This document shows, piece by piece, positions 1 to 8,271 of a stretch of 64,000 bases of DNA. The stretch is from Syntrophaceae bacterium. GTDB taxonomy: Bacteria; Desulfobacterota; Syntrophia; Syntrophales; Smithellaceae. Below the pieces are notes generated by a model. It was not told the DNA's origin. It ran no database searches and worked only from the letters and a program-made list of their open reading frames with translations. Within the stretch, counting starts at the first letter, position 1; the number at the start of each line of letters is the position of its first letter. Position numbers and translations under genes: made by a program. Where the stretch lies: positions 1 through 64,000 of the forward strand of contig JAGPFA010000005.1 of assembly GCA_018056765.1 (NCBI GenBank), given 5' to 3'.

Positions 1-265
1 ACGGCTGGGATAGTTGTTCGGTTGCCGTAAATTCCATTACGCTCAGGGGTGGAGCCCCCGAAATGGAAAACAGAAATTGCGCCTCTGAACCTCTTCCAGA
101 AGTATCCATAGCCTGTGCCTTTCGCGAAGGCCGCCTGATGGTGCTTACCTGAGAATTTTATTCGCGGCCCACTAAAATATATAATGATGTTACGGTGTTG
201 AATTGCCTGTCCGCTTAACGTAGAATATGGGTAATGTCAAGAGTTATTTTATGCGCGGTGGATGG

Positions 266-466
266 TTAAGATTTTGACAATATTACTAAGAAAAGACACT
301 CGGCCTTCTTCCCTTTAAATCTTGGGGAATGGCACACGGTCACAGAGCCTGACTTATCCATAATTTTAAATTCACTTTCTGATGTTACCAATGTTTCACA
401 GCGCAACACATCATGTGGTAAAGATTTGCTTTGGGCTGACTTGTTGATCACGTAATAATGGTGCAC
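266..466 (-). CDS. small hypothetical protein, doubtful
   Basis: The frame encodes 66 residues from a GTG codon with no clear Shine-Dalgarno sequence. The product has no signal peptide, membrane segment or recognisable motif, and I do not recognise the family. It lies alone in the AT-rich stretch between the window edge and the tRNA-Arg gene. It may be a chance open frame or a remnant of integrated DNA. Confidence 0.2.
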   Translation of the reverse strand: MHHYYVINKSAQSKSLPHDVLRCETLVTSESEFKIMDKSGSVTVCHSPRFKGKKAECLFLVILSKS

Positions 467-556
467 TTTGTCAGAAGCCCGGCTCTATTTGTTCGTTAAC
501 TCCAAACAAAAAAGGTACTCCGCCAGCTAAGCGAAATACCCTGATTATCTGTGCTA

Positions 557-594
557 AAACTGTGCTATTTTTTAACACAAAAATAGCACAGTTT
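557..594. repeat. perfect 16-bp inverted repeat, 6-base loop
   Basis: The left arm AAACTGTGCTATTTTT (557-572) and right arm AAAAATAGCACAGTTT (579-594) are exact reverse complements around the loop TAACAC. The right arm ends 79 bases before the 3' end of tRNA-Arg. It could form a terminator-like hairpin for either strand, though it lies rather far from the tRNA. It could also be a recombinase or regulator site of a mobile element that used the tRNA as target. The sequence alone does not decide. Confidence 0.7.
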
Positions 595-673
595 AACCGA
601 TTTTGACCTATTTTGAGAAGTTGGTCACTGCGACCAATATGATGATAAGCATGGGAAATGCTTGATATTTCAA

Positions 674-750
674 TGGTGCCCCTGGCGTGATTCGAACACG
701 CGGCACACGGATTAGGAATCCGTTGCTCTATCCTGCTGAGCTACAGGGGC
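674..750 (-). tRNA. tRNA-Arg (anticodon CCT)
   Basis: Read on the minus strand, the acceptor arms GCCCCTG and CAGGGGC pair. The D-arm GCTCAGCAGGATAGAGC, the anticodon stem-loop ACGGA-TTCCTAA-TCCGT and the T-loop TTCGAAT are all present. The anticodon CCT reads AGG. The CCA tail is encoded (674-676). A sigma70-like promoter lies upstream, between ftcD and the tRNA. Confidence 0.97.
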
Positions 751-784
751 GTCGGGGCGTCTTTGCAGGCGCGCGAAATGTGGT

Positions 785-813
785 CATTTAGCATTGTTTG
801 CTTTTGCTGTCAA
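785..813 (-). promoter_or_regulatory. promoter of tRNA-Arg
   Basis: On the minus strand a perfect -35 TTGACA (813-808) is followed after 17 bases by the -10-like TAAATG (790-785). The predicted start is about 30 bases before the tRNA 5' end. It sits between the ftcD stop and the tRNA. Confidence 0.6.
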
Positions 814-840
814 TGTTGCGGCGCTTCAGCCGCGGGCAAG

Positions 841-1731
841 TTAATGTAGGTGGTTCTCCAGTATTTTGTCTTCGGCGAAGTTCACGAGCTTGAGGCTTTG
901 CGGCGTGGTCCCCGAAAAAGCGCTCTGAGGCGCCAGGCCGATCAGCTCCGATTCCAGTATGCCGGTACCGAGCGACGCGGCCAACCGTTGCACCTCGTCG
1001 TAAACGGTTTTAATCGGTGTTTCACTTACATTGGTCAGGTTCATGGAAACCTGTGCGATGTTCCGGCTTGCCAGCCAAAGTCCGATGGCCCGGACATTTT
1101 TCAGCCCGCCGTTGGCTTCACGAATCTGTGCGGCAATTTGTTTTGCCACTGACAAATCTCCCGTATCGAGGTTGATGTTGTAGGCGACCAGCGGCACGCG
1201 CGCGCCGACAAGCGTGGCGCCGCTGCGCGGATCGAACGACGGCTCCCCCTCATCTGGTCTGCCTTCCGGATGCTTCATTTTCTGCGCCAGCCCCTCATAG
1301 CCGCCGCGTCGGACATCGGCCAGTTCCTGCGGCCTGCCTACATGAGCGGCCCAGCCGTAAAAATAAACAGGTATCCGGTATTGGCGGTTGAGTCTGTGGC
1401 CGAACTGGTGCGCGGCCTCGACAGCGTCGGTCTTTCCCGCCCCGGCAAGCGGTATGAAGGGAACAACATCCAGTGCTCCGACCCGCGGATGAACGCCTGA
1501 CTGGTGGCGCATGTCGATCAGTTCAAGGGCTTTGCCTGCCGCCGCCAGCATGGCTTCGACAAGTTCCTGAGGTGTTCCCAGTATCGTGAAGACGCTGCGG
1601 TTATGGTCCGTATCTGCGCTGTAGTCCGCCAAAGTCACGCCCACAGCACCCTTAAGCACGCCCGCGATCGCGTCGAGTTTTTCGGGGTCCCGGCCTTCGC
1701 TGAAATTCGGTACGCACTCGAGAATTGTCAT
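841..1731 (-). CDS. ftcD: glutamate formimidoyltransferase
   Basis: The 296-residue protein is a monofunctional bacterial formiminotransferase. It moves the formimino group of formiminoglutamate to tetrahydrofolate, at the end of histidine breakdown, feeding one-carbon metabolism. It starts with the family signature ILECVPNFSEG, continues with the DHNRSVFT block (residues 42-49) and has GVHPRVGALDVVPF, where His81 matches the catalytic histidine of the mammalian enzyme. The length fits the two formiminotransferase subdomains without a cyclodeaminase domain. The phosphatase gene lies 5 bases upstream (its stop at 1737), so the two are probably cotranscribed. No other histidine-degradation gene is in the window. 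Confidence 0.93.
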   Translation of the reverse strand: MTILECVPNFSEGRDPEKLDAIAGVLKGAVGVTLADYSADTDHNRSVFTILGTPQELVEAMLAAAGKALELIDMRHQSGVHPRVGALDVVPFIPLAGAGKTDAVEAAHQFGHRLNRQYRIPVYFYGWAAHVGRPQELADVRRGGYEGLAQKMKHPEGRPDEGEPSFDPRSGATLVGARVPLVAYNINLDTGDLSVAKQIAAQIREANGGLKNVRAIGLWLASRNIAQVSMNLTNVSETPIKTVYDEVQRLAASLGTGILESELIGLAPQSAFSGTTPQSLKLVNFAEDKILENHLH

Positions 1732-1736
1732 TCGCC

Positions 1737-2381
1737 CTACACCGAATAAAATTTGACGGCAGGCAACTCCACACAGGTGAGCTTGCCGCCGTAAACCGCG
1801 CCCGTATCGATACCGATTTTGTTTGGATGAATCAGAGGTTCCGGAAAATGTGTGTGGCCGAAAATAACCCGCTTTCCGAAATCATATCCTGAATCGATAA
1901 ATTCATAGCGTATCCACTGCAGATCATCTATGTCCTGCTCGGCCAGCGGCACTCCGGGCATCAGGCCGGCGTGCACAAAGATGTAGTCCTCCGTTTCGTA
2001 GTACGGCAGAAGGGATTCAATAAAATGCCGGTGCGCGGCAGGAATTTTAGCCTTTCTGGTGCGGGGCCCGTCAAAACGGGAGATGCCGTAGGCCTTCAGC
2101 GTCATGCGGCCGCCATTGGCCAGGTACATTTCTTCGTCAACTCTTTCCAGATAGCGAAGCAACATTGATTCATGGTTGCCGCACAGACAGATAAGGTTGC
2201 GGTAGATATTTTTGAGGCTCAGGATAAAATCAATCACGTCTTTGCCGCCTGCAGAACGGTCGATATAGTCTCCAACAAAAACCAACGTGTCCTTTTCCGG
2301 ATCCGCCGGGATATCGCTGATGAGCCTCTCCAGTTTGCCGAGGCAGCCGTGTATGTCTCCGATGGCGAATATTTTATCCAT
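1737..2381 (-). CDS. PP2A-like metallophosphoesterase
   Basis: The product is a cytosolic calcineurin-type phosphoesterase, probably a serine/threonine protein phosphatase or dinucleotide hydrolase like PrpA/ApaH. The metal-binding motifs appear in order: GDIHG (8-12), GDYIDR (37-42), GNHE (68-71), a VHAGLMPG block and a C-terminal GHTH. I start at the ATG at 2381, just before the first motif, giving 214 residues. The longer open frame from 2465 would run into ftsY and adds no recognisable sequence. It lies 28 bases after the ftsY stop, in an ftsY-phosphatase-ftcD run. The substrate cannot be told from sequence. Confidence 0.88.
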   Translation of the reverse strand: MDKIFAIGDIHGCLGKLERLISDIPADPEKDTLVFVGDYIDRSAGGKDVIDFILSLKNIYRNLICLCGNHESMLLRYLERVDEEMYLANGGRMTLKAYGISRFDGPRTRKAKIPAAHRHFIESLLPYYETEDYIFVHAGLMPGVPLAEQDIDDLQWIRYEFIDSGYDFGKRVIFGHTHFPEPLIHPNKIGIDTGAVYGGKLTCVELPAVKFYSV

Positions 2382-2409
2382 TATGCCCCAATATGCATCA
2401 GCGTCCGCG

Positions 2410-3321
2410 CTATCCGAGCACAGCAGCGGCAAAATCCCTGCTGTTGAATTGACGCAGGTCGTCAAGCCCTTCTCCGACGCCTATATAGCGAACAGGTAGA
2501 CCCAGTTCACCAGCGATACGCACGACAACGCCGCCTTTTGATGTGCCGTCGAGCTTCGTGAGCACAATGCCGGTCACTCCGATCTCTTCCTTGAACATTT
2601 TAGCCTGCATGACGGCATTCTGGCCGGTGGTGGCGTCCAGGACAAGAAGAATCTCATGCGGAGCGCCCGGCAGTTCCCGACCGATAACTCTTTTTACTTT
2701 CTTGAGCTCTTCCATCAGGTTGGCGCGGGTGTGCAGTCGTCCTGCCGTATCCACCATGACAACGCCGTTAAAACCTGCCTTCACTTTGTTTACGGCGTCA
2801 AATGCGACCGCCGCCGGATCGGAGTTCATTTTCTGCCTGACAACCGGCGCACCGACCCGCTTGCCCCATTCCTGGAGTTGTTCAATGGCCGCCGCCCGGA
2901 AGGTGTCGGCCGCCACCAGCAGGATTTCGTGCCCCTGGTCTTTGAGCAAATGGGAGAGTTTGCCGATGGTAGTTGTTTTGCCGCTTCCGTTGACGCCTAC
3001 GGCCATAATGACAAAAGGCTGCTGCGGGGGAATGACCAGGGGCTTGTCCATCTTCTGCAGAATTTCCGTCATCCGTTCCTCGAGGACGCTTTTTATCTGC
3101 GCCGCGTCGTCAAGTTCCTTGCGTTTCACACGCTCTTTGACGTCGTCAATCAAATCATAGGTGAATTGCGGCCCCATGTCCGCGGTAATCATCAGCTCCT
3201 CCAGTTCATCGAAGAGCGCCTGGTCCAACACTCTTTTCCCGAAGACAAGATGATCAAGGCTTTTGGTCAGGCCCTCACGTGTTTTGGCCAAACCTGCTTT
3301 CAGTTTGTCAAATAAACCCAC
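2410..3321 (-). CDS. ftsY: signal recognition particle receptor FtsY
   Basis: FtsY is the membrane-associated GTPase that receives SRP-ribosome complexes and delivers them to the Sec translocon. At 303 residues it has the N domain and GTPase G domain but not the long acidic N-terminal A domain of E. coli; short forms are usual in this group. Visible motifs are G1 GVNGSGKTTT (109-118), the DTFRAAA insertion-box motif (139-145), DTAGR, and TKLDG followed by the closing GGVV loop. The start is GTG with a distant AGGA. It lies downstream of smc on the same strand, separated by 176 bases with a hairpin. Confidence 0.97.
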   Translation of the reverse strand: MGLFDKLKAGLAKTREGLTKSLDHLVFGKRVLDQALFDELEELMITADMGPQFTYDLIDDVKERVKRKELDDAAQIKSVLEERMTEILQKMDKPLVIPPQQPFVIMAVGVNGSGKTTTIGKLSHLLKDQGHEILLVAADTFRAAAIEQLQEWGKRVGAPVVRQKMNSDPAAVAFDAVNKVKAGFNGVVMVDTAGRLHTRANLMEELKKVKRVIGRELPGAPHEILLVLDATTGQNAVMQAKMFKEEIGVTGIVLTKLDGTSKGGVVVRIAGELGLPVRYIGVGEGLDDLRQFNSRDFAAAVLG

Positions 3322-3461
3322 TTGATAGGATTTTCCTTTCCTGAATATTTCACTGTTTTGGGGATTATGGTTTCATCCACGACGAAATAACCGCCCAATA
3401 ATCATGTATTCATAGCTATTTTCGCGTCTAAAGTAAAGGGATATGCAAAATGGAAAACAGG

Positions 3462-3481
3462 GCGGGGCCTGTGCGCCCCGC
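3462..3481 (-). terminator. hairpin after smc, possible terminator
   Basis: A GC-rich stem (GCGGGGC at 3462-3468 with GCCCCGC at 3475-3481, loop CTGTGC) sits 16 bases beyond the smc stop. In the minus direction it is followed by the moderately T-rich CTGTTTTCCATTTT. It may terminate or attenuate transcription between smc and ftsY. Confidence 0.5.
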
Positions 3482-3497
3482 ACCCGGAAAGAATGTC

Positions 3498-6400
3498 TTA
3501 ATTGAGGTTGACGGAAACCATGGAGGAGATGCCCTGCTTTTGCATGGTCACGCCAAAAAGGGTATCGGCCACTTCCATGGTGCTTTTGTTGTGCGTGATC
3601 ATGATGACCTGTGAGTTGGCCGCGACATCCCGGATCAGGCGATTGAATAGATTGGTGTTGGCATCGTCAAGCGCCGCATCAACTTCGTCGAGAATCAGGA
3701 AGGGCGATGGGCGGTACAGCAAAATGGCGAAGATAAGCGCGATGGCCGCCAGGGACTTTTCACCTCCGGAAAGAAGGCTGACGCTTTGCGCCTTTTTGCC
3801 GGGAATCTGAATGTCGATATCCACACCCGTTTCCAGAAGGTCGTTTTCATCCGTCAACAACAGATTGCCGCGGCCGCCGGGGAAAATATAAGAGAAGGTT
3901 TTCTTGAAGCACTCATTCACCTCGGCAAAGGTTTTGGCAAATCTTTCTCTGGATATACGGTTGATGCGCGTGATCGTCCTTTGCAGTGAGCCGAGGGATT
4001 CGTTTAAATCGGCCAGTTGTGCGGTCAGGAACTGATTGCGCTGGTCAAGTTCTTCATATTCGTTCAGCGCCAGCAGATTGACCTCACCGAAGTTTTCGAT
4101 TGTCTTTCTGTCTTTTTCCAAAGTGGCGGACAGCTCGGCGATTTTCTCCTCTTCCAGGGGTGGTAAATCATCCATCATGGCGGCCAGATCGGTGCCATGT
4201 TTTTCCAAGACAGACTTTTGCAGATTTTCCATTTTCAGCCCTGTCTCGCGAAGCTGTATTTCCACCTCGCCCGCCTGCCTGTGCAGATCATCAAGACTCT
4301 TTCTCAGCTCGCGGATTTCGCTCTCGAGGGCTCTGAGGCCTTCATCTTCAACGGCGCGTCTCTCCTTCATTTCGCTTAAGGAGGTCTCGCCTGAGGCGAG
4401 CTCAGTATACAAAAGACCGAGCGCTTCGTTTTCTTTCCCGATTGCTTCGGCCAGCTCGGCCTGCCTGCTCTCGGAAGCGGCAATCTCCTCTTTTTTGCGT
4501 GCCGTTTCGTCATCATGGGCAGTGATATCATACTGCAGGCGGGCAACTGTTCTCAGGTCCGCGTCTCTTTTTTCCACCCAAGAGGCGAGCTGGACTTTTT
4601 TCCCGGTGAGGATTTTTTCCTGCGCATCGATGGCCGCCCGCGATTCCTGCCTGCGCCGGTTGAATGTGGAAATTATTTCATTGAGCTCTTTTTCCGCCTC
4701 TTCCTTCCGGAGAATGTCATTTTTGATCTGCAGCAGTCTCTCCTGCGCTTCCTGTTGTTCTGATTTGATGTTCTGGCGGTTGTATTCCAGCACCGCTATT
4801 CTCTGGTTGAGGCGCCCCGTTTCATCTTCGAAGCGTTCTGTGTCTTTCTTCCGGCCGTTGATGCTTATCTCCAGCATATGGATTGATGTTTTCAGACCGG
4901 TCAGCTCCTCATCCAGATTGAAAATGGATTCGGTAAGGATCTTTTTTTCCTGTGTCTTGTCTTCGAGCTCAGACGTAAGGCGGGCGACTTCTTCCTCAAG
5001 CTCGGCTATTTCCCTTTTGGTCGCCAGGAGACTTTTTTCCACGGCTGATCCGCTGCCGCCGGTCAGCACGCCGTGCGGGCTGATGGTGTCCCCCTCCGGC
5101 GTGACAAATGTCCCCCGGAATCCGTTCTTCTTCCAGAGGTTGATCCCTGTTTCAATGGTCGGGGTTAAAAGAACGTCTCCCAGCAGACAATCGGCAATAT
5201 GTCTGAATTCTTCACTGACTGCGACTTTGCGAAGCAGGGGCTCCGCCTCCTGGAGATGCTCTGCGCTGTAGGTTTCGGCGCTATGGCCGCGCAGCTCCAC
5301 CGGTACGAAACTGCCCCGGCCCAGTTGATAATTTTTCAGATAATCAATGGCGCGGACACCCTCTTCCTGATTTTTGACGACGACATACTGCAACTTTTCG
5401 CCCAGCACCGCCTCAACCGCCGATTCATACTCACGCGGCACGCTGATGTGATCGGCGACCACGCCGTAAAATGCGTCCTTCTGCTCCTGCTTTTCAATGA
5501 CTTTTTTCACGCCGTCACTCGACCATTTAAAGGCGTCCTGAAATTCAATGAGTGACTGCATGCGGGATGATTTGCCGCCCGCCTCTTCTTTGATCTGCAT
5601 GATACGCTCTTCCACCGACTGCAGATCTTCCCTGGCCCTTTCCCGCTCACCGGCGGTCGTTTCTTTTTGTGTCACGAGGCGGGTCACTTCTTCCTGTTCC
5701 TCTGTCAGGGCTGTTTTCAAAGACTTGAGTTTTTCCGTAAGTTCCGCGAGTCTGTTTTTGTCCTCTTCGATTTCTCTGGTTTCTCTTTCTGCGCGCCGGT
5801 GAAAGTCTTCAATGCTTCTGGTCAGGCTTGCAATATCATTATTGAAGCGGGCCAGGTCCTGCATGATATCGATGTAGCGGATTTTATGCTCTTCGAGCAG
5901 ACTATTGATTTGGGCATCCTGTGCCAAAAGTCCCTCGATTTGTCTTTGCCCCTCCTGGAGCTCCTCCTGCCACTGCTCAATAAGGCTGAAAGCCTCGGCC
6001 GCCGTCTGCTGGAGTTTTTCCATCTCGATAATCAGGCCGGATTTTCGCTGCTCCATGGCTTCGATTTCCTCCTGACTCTTTTGCGCACGCTGTGCCGCCT
6101 CCTCCATGCGGCGACGTGAAAACTCTATGTTCTTTTCCTTGATATTGATGGAGTTTTTCGTCTCATAAAGACCGGTCTGACCCCGGCCGATAAGCTCGTC
6201 ACTTTCCAGAAGCCTCGCCTTCATTTCATCAAGCGCAGATTCCCTGGCCTGAAGTCTGGCTTCAACAGCCTGCTCTTTGGTGCTTACCTGCCGGCTCTCA
6301 TCAGCGAGGGACGCCTGATGGCCGGTGAGAGCACCGTAGGCCTGCGCGGAGAGAGTGATTTCCGCATCTTTCATGCGCGTCTTGACGGCCTTGTACTGCT

Positions 6401-7046
6401 CGGCTTTCTTGGCCTGCCGGGTGATGGCGGCAAGCTGCGATTTGACTTCCTTGTGGATGTCGTTGAGGCGTATTATGTTTTGTTTGGTCGCCTCCATCTT
6501 GCGGACAGCCGCGTCCTTGCGGCTTTTGTATTTGGAAACACCGGCCGCATCCTCAATGAACAGGCGGCGGTCCTCCGGCTTGGCCTCGACCATCGAGGCG
6601 ACGGAACCCTGTTCGACAAGCGAATAGGTGCGGGCCCCCACGCCCGTCCCCATAAAAAATTCCTTGATGTCCAAAAGACGGCAGGGCACACGGTTGATGC
6701 AGTATTCGCTCTCTCCATCGACAACGACCCTGCGGGAGATGGACACTTCCGTCATTTCACCGTAAACACCGGGAAAACTAGAGCCGTTGTTTTCCAGCGT
6801 CATGACTACCTCGGCCATGCTCACAGGGGCGGCATCTTCACTGCCGTTGAAAACGACATCGTCCATCTTCTTTCCGCGCAGCGCTTTCACCCGCTGCTCG
6901 CCCATCACCCAGCGGATCGCATCCACAATATTGGACTTCCCGCAACCGTTGGGACCGACAATCGCATTGACACCAGCGGAAAAATCGACAACGACCTTTT
7001 CGCGGAAAGATTTGAATCCTGATATTTCCAGACGTTTAAGTTTCAT
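3498..7046 (-). CDS. smc: chromosome segregation ATPase SMC
   Basis: SMC is the large ATPase of the bacterial condensin, which loops and compacts replicated chromosomes with ScpA and ScpB (not in this window). The 1182-residue length is normal. The N-terminal head has Walker A GPNGCGKSN (about 32-40). Two long Glu/Lys/Arg-rich coiled-coil arms flank a hinge around 510-660 with glycine-rich GGSGS. The C-terminal head has the ABC signature LLSGGEKSLAA and Walker B LILDEVDAALDD. The gene heads a run towards ftsY. Its upstream region carries a pair of NrdR-like boxes over a plausible promoter, an unexpected association with deoxynucleotide regulation. Confidence 0.98.
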   Translation of the reverse strand: MKLKRLEISGFKSFREKVVVDFSAGVNAIVGPNGCGKSNIVDAIRWVMGEQRVKALRGKKMDDVVFNGSEDAAPVSMAEVVMTLENNGSSFPGVYGEMTEVSISRRVVVDGESEYCINRVPCRLLDIKEFFMGTGVGARTYSLVEQGSVASMVEAKPEDRRLFIEDAAGVSKYKSRKDAAVRKMEATKQNIIRLNDIHKEVKSQLAAITRQAKKAEQYKAVKTRMKDAEITLSAQAYGALTGHQASLADESRQVSTKEQAVEARLQARESALDEMKARLLESDELIGRGQTGLYETKNSINIKEKNIEFSRRRMEEAAQRAQKSQEEIEAMEQRKSGLIIEMEKLQQTAAEAFSLIEQWQEELQEGQRQIEGLLAQDAQINSLLEEHKIRYIDIMQDLARFNNDIASLTRSIEDFHRRAERETREIEEDKNRLAELTEKLKSLKTALTEEQEEVTRLVTQKETTAGERERAREDLQSVEERIMQIKEEAGGKSSRMQSLIEFQDAFKWSSDGVKKVIEKQEQKDAFYGVVADHISVPREYESAVEAVLGEKLQYVVVKNQEEGVRAIDYLKNYQLGRGSFVPVELRGHSAETYSAEHLQEAEPLLRKVAVSEEFRHIADCLLGDVLLTPTIETGINLWKKNGFRGTFVTPEGDTISPHGVLTGGSGSAVEKSLLATKREIAELEEEVARLTSELEDKTQEKKILTESIFNLDEELTGLKTSIHMLEISINGRKKDTERFEDETGRLNQRIAVLEYNRQNIKSEQQEAQERLLQIKNDILRKEEAEKELNEIISTFNRRRQESRAAIDAQEKILTGKKVQLASWVEKRDADLRTVARLQYDITAHDDETARKKEEIAASESRQAELAEAIGKENEALGLLYTELASGETSLSEMKERRAVEDEGLRALESEIRELRKSLDDLHRQAGEVEIQLRETGLKMENLQKSVLEKHGTDLAAMMDDLPPLEEEKIAELSATLEKDRKTIENFGEVNLLALNEYEELDQRNQFLTAQLADLNESLGSLQRTITRINRISRERFAKTFAEVNECFKKTFSYIFPGGRGNLLLTDENDLLETGVDIDIQIPGKKAQSVSLLSGGEKSLAAIALIFAILLYRPSPFLILDEVDAALDDANTNLFNRLIRDVAANSQVIMITHNKSTMEVADTLFGVTMQKQGISSMVSVNLN

Positions 7047-7111
7047 GCCTTTTCTTTAAAATATATAATTTGGGTAACCCTAACAAAAGATATTTTCTTT
7101 GTAAAGAGAAA

Positions 7112-7176
7112 ATACAACAAAATGTGTGCAAAGAAAAAACCTACCACAATATGTAGTGGTTAAACGTTTATTGCAA
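7112..7176 (-). promoter_or_regulatory. smc promoter with paired NrdR-like boxes
   Basis: On the minus strand a -35 TTGCAA (7176-7171) and a -10 CATATT (7153-7148) are 17 bases apart. Box 1, CCACTACATATTGTGG (7159-7144), overlaps the spacer and -10 and matches the NrdR consensus acaCwAtATaTwGtgt at about 13 of 16 positions. Box 2, ACACATTTTGTTGTAT (7127-7112), matches about 12 of 16. The boxes are 32 bp apart centre to centre, as in established NrdR tandem sites. Ten consecutive bases, CACTACATAT, are shared with the box upstream of nrdJ. Only smc lies downstream. NrdR control is an inference. Confidence 0.6.
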
Positions 7177-7260
7177 TCAAGGCACCCCCGGAAGGCGCTC
7201 AAGCTTTCCCAAAGGAATGATTATAAGGACTTCTCTTGATAAATCAATATGATAGGTACT

Positions 7261-8271
7261 TCAGAAAAGGCCGTCCAGCCTGCGGCCGCACGAAGGGCAG
7301 GCTCCGCCGGTGAGTTTATTTTCGATTATTTTATAACCATACCGATGGATTAAAAGTGCGGAGCAACCCGCGCAGTAGGTATTTTCGCCTTCGTCGCCGG
7401 GAATGTTTCCGCTGTATACGTAATATAGACCCGCCTCCTTGCCGATCTCACAGGCGCGATGGAGTGAAGAAACGGGCGTACCGGGGCGGTCGAGCATCCT
7501 GAATTGCGGATAAAAACGGCTGATGTGCCAGGGCGTTTCCGCCCCGAGTTTACGGATGAAGGCGGCAATTTCCTTCAATTCCCCGTCGGAGTCGTTAAGT
7601 CCCGGAATAAGCAGTGTGGTAATCTCCAGCCAGATTCCTTTTTCTTTCATTGTTTCCAGGCTTTGCAGTACCGGCTGCAATCTGGCTTTGCAACGCTTGC
7701 GATAAAATTCGTCGCGGAAGGATTTCAAGTCGACATTCGCTGCAGCCAGATAGGGGGCGAGAAGATCGATAGCCTCTTTGGTCATATATCCGTTGGTGAC
7801 AAACAGGTTTTCCAGGCCCGTCCGGAATGCCTCTTTGGCTGTCTCCAGCGCCGTTTCGAAATAAACGGTCGGCTCTGTGTATGTATAAGCTATTGTACGA
7901 CAGCCGCTGTTTTTGGCTTTTTTCGTTACCTCGGCGGGTGGCGTATCCACGCCGGGCATCTGTATGGTATGCGACGGAACTTGCGAGATATCGAAATTTT
8001 GACAAAACTCGCAGCGGAAGTTGCAGCCGACGGTAGCGATGGAATAGGAGGCAGAGGCAGGGTAGACGTGAAAAAAGGGTTTTTTCTCGATGGGGTCGAT
8101 ATTACCGGCAATGAGCGAGCCGAATACAAGAGAATACAAGACACCTTCTTTATTTTCTCTCACGCCGCACACACCACGATGACCGGGGTTGATTGTACAG
8201 CGGTGAGCACACAGAAAACATCTTACCCGAGCGTTTTCCAGTTTTTCGTAAAGCAGTGCCTCGCTAATCAT
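7261..8271 (-). CDS. amrS: AmmeMemoRadiSam-type radical SAM enzyme
   Basis: This 336-residue protein belongs to the AmrS family of radical SAM enzymes, related to pyruvate formate-lyase activating enzymes. The radical SAM cluster motif CNFRCEFC gives Cys83, Cys87 and Cys90. An N-terminal cysteine set (Cys18, 21, 25 and 35) and a C-terminal zinc-ribbon-like pattern (CAGC ... CPSC) are also present. The family is named for frequent linkage to AMMECR1 and Memo domain proteins, neither of which is in the window. The substrate is unknown to me. Its start overlaps the stop of the methyltransferase gene by 8 bases, indicating translational coupling. Confidence 0.9.
   Translation of the reverse strand: MISEALLYEKLENARVRCFLCAHRCTINPGHRGVCGVRENKEGVLYSLVFGSLIAGNIDPIEKKPFFHVYPASASYSIATVGCNFRCEFCQNFDISQVPSHTIQMPGVDTPPAEVTKKAKNSGCRTIAYTYTEPTVYFETALETAKEAFRTGLENLFVTNGYMTKEAIDLLAPYLAAANVDLKSFRDEFYRKRCKARLQPVLQSLETMKEKGIWLEITTLLIPGLNDSDGELKEIAAFIRKLGAETPWHISRFYPQFRMLDRPGTPVSSLHRACEIGKEAGLYYVYSGNIPGDEGENTYCAGCSALLIHRYGYKIIENKLTGGACPSCGRRLDGLF

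Larger units (their letters stand above)
1..673. other. unassigned region downstream of tRNA-Arg
   Basis: This 673-base stretch has no gene I recognise. It is more AT-rich than the genes that follow. It holds one small open frame (266-466, minus), a perfect inverted repeat (557-594) and a shorter one (TTGGTC/GACCAA at 621-637). At the window edge both strands are open: minus from about 236 to 1 with no ATG in that frame, and plus from 3 to a stop at about 152. A gene may therefore cross the edge, but too little is visible to name it. Because the region lies immediately 3' of a tRNA gene, a common integration target, a genomic-island remnant is possible. No integrase is visible. Confidence 0.4.

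Noticed and set aside
3..152. Plus-strand partial gene entering at the left edge
   Set aside because: Both strands are open here and neither translation is recognisable, so I report only an unassigned region.
2382..2465. N-terminal extension of the metallophosphoesterase
   Set aside because: It would overlap ftsY and adds no conserved sequence; ATG 2381 directly precedes the first metal-binding motif.
4036..5271. 411-codon plus-strand frame inside smc
   Set aside because: It is extremely Ser/Phe/Leu-rich, as expected for the complement of Glu/Lys-rich coiled-coil codons, and lies wholly within smc.
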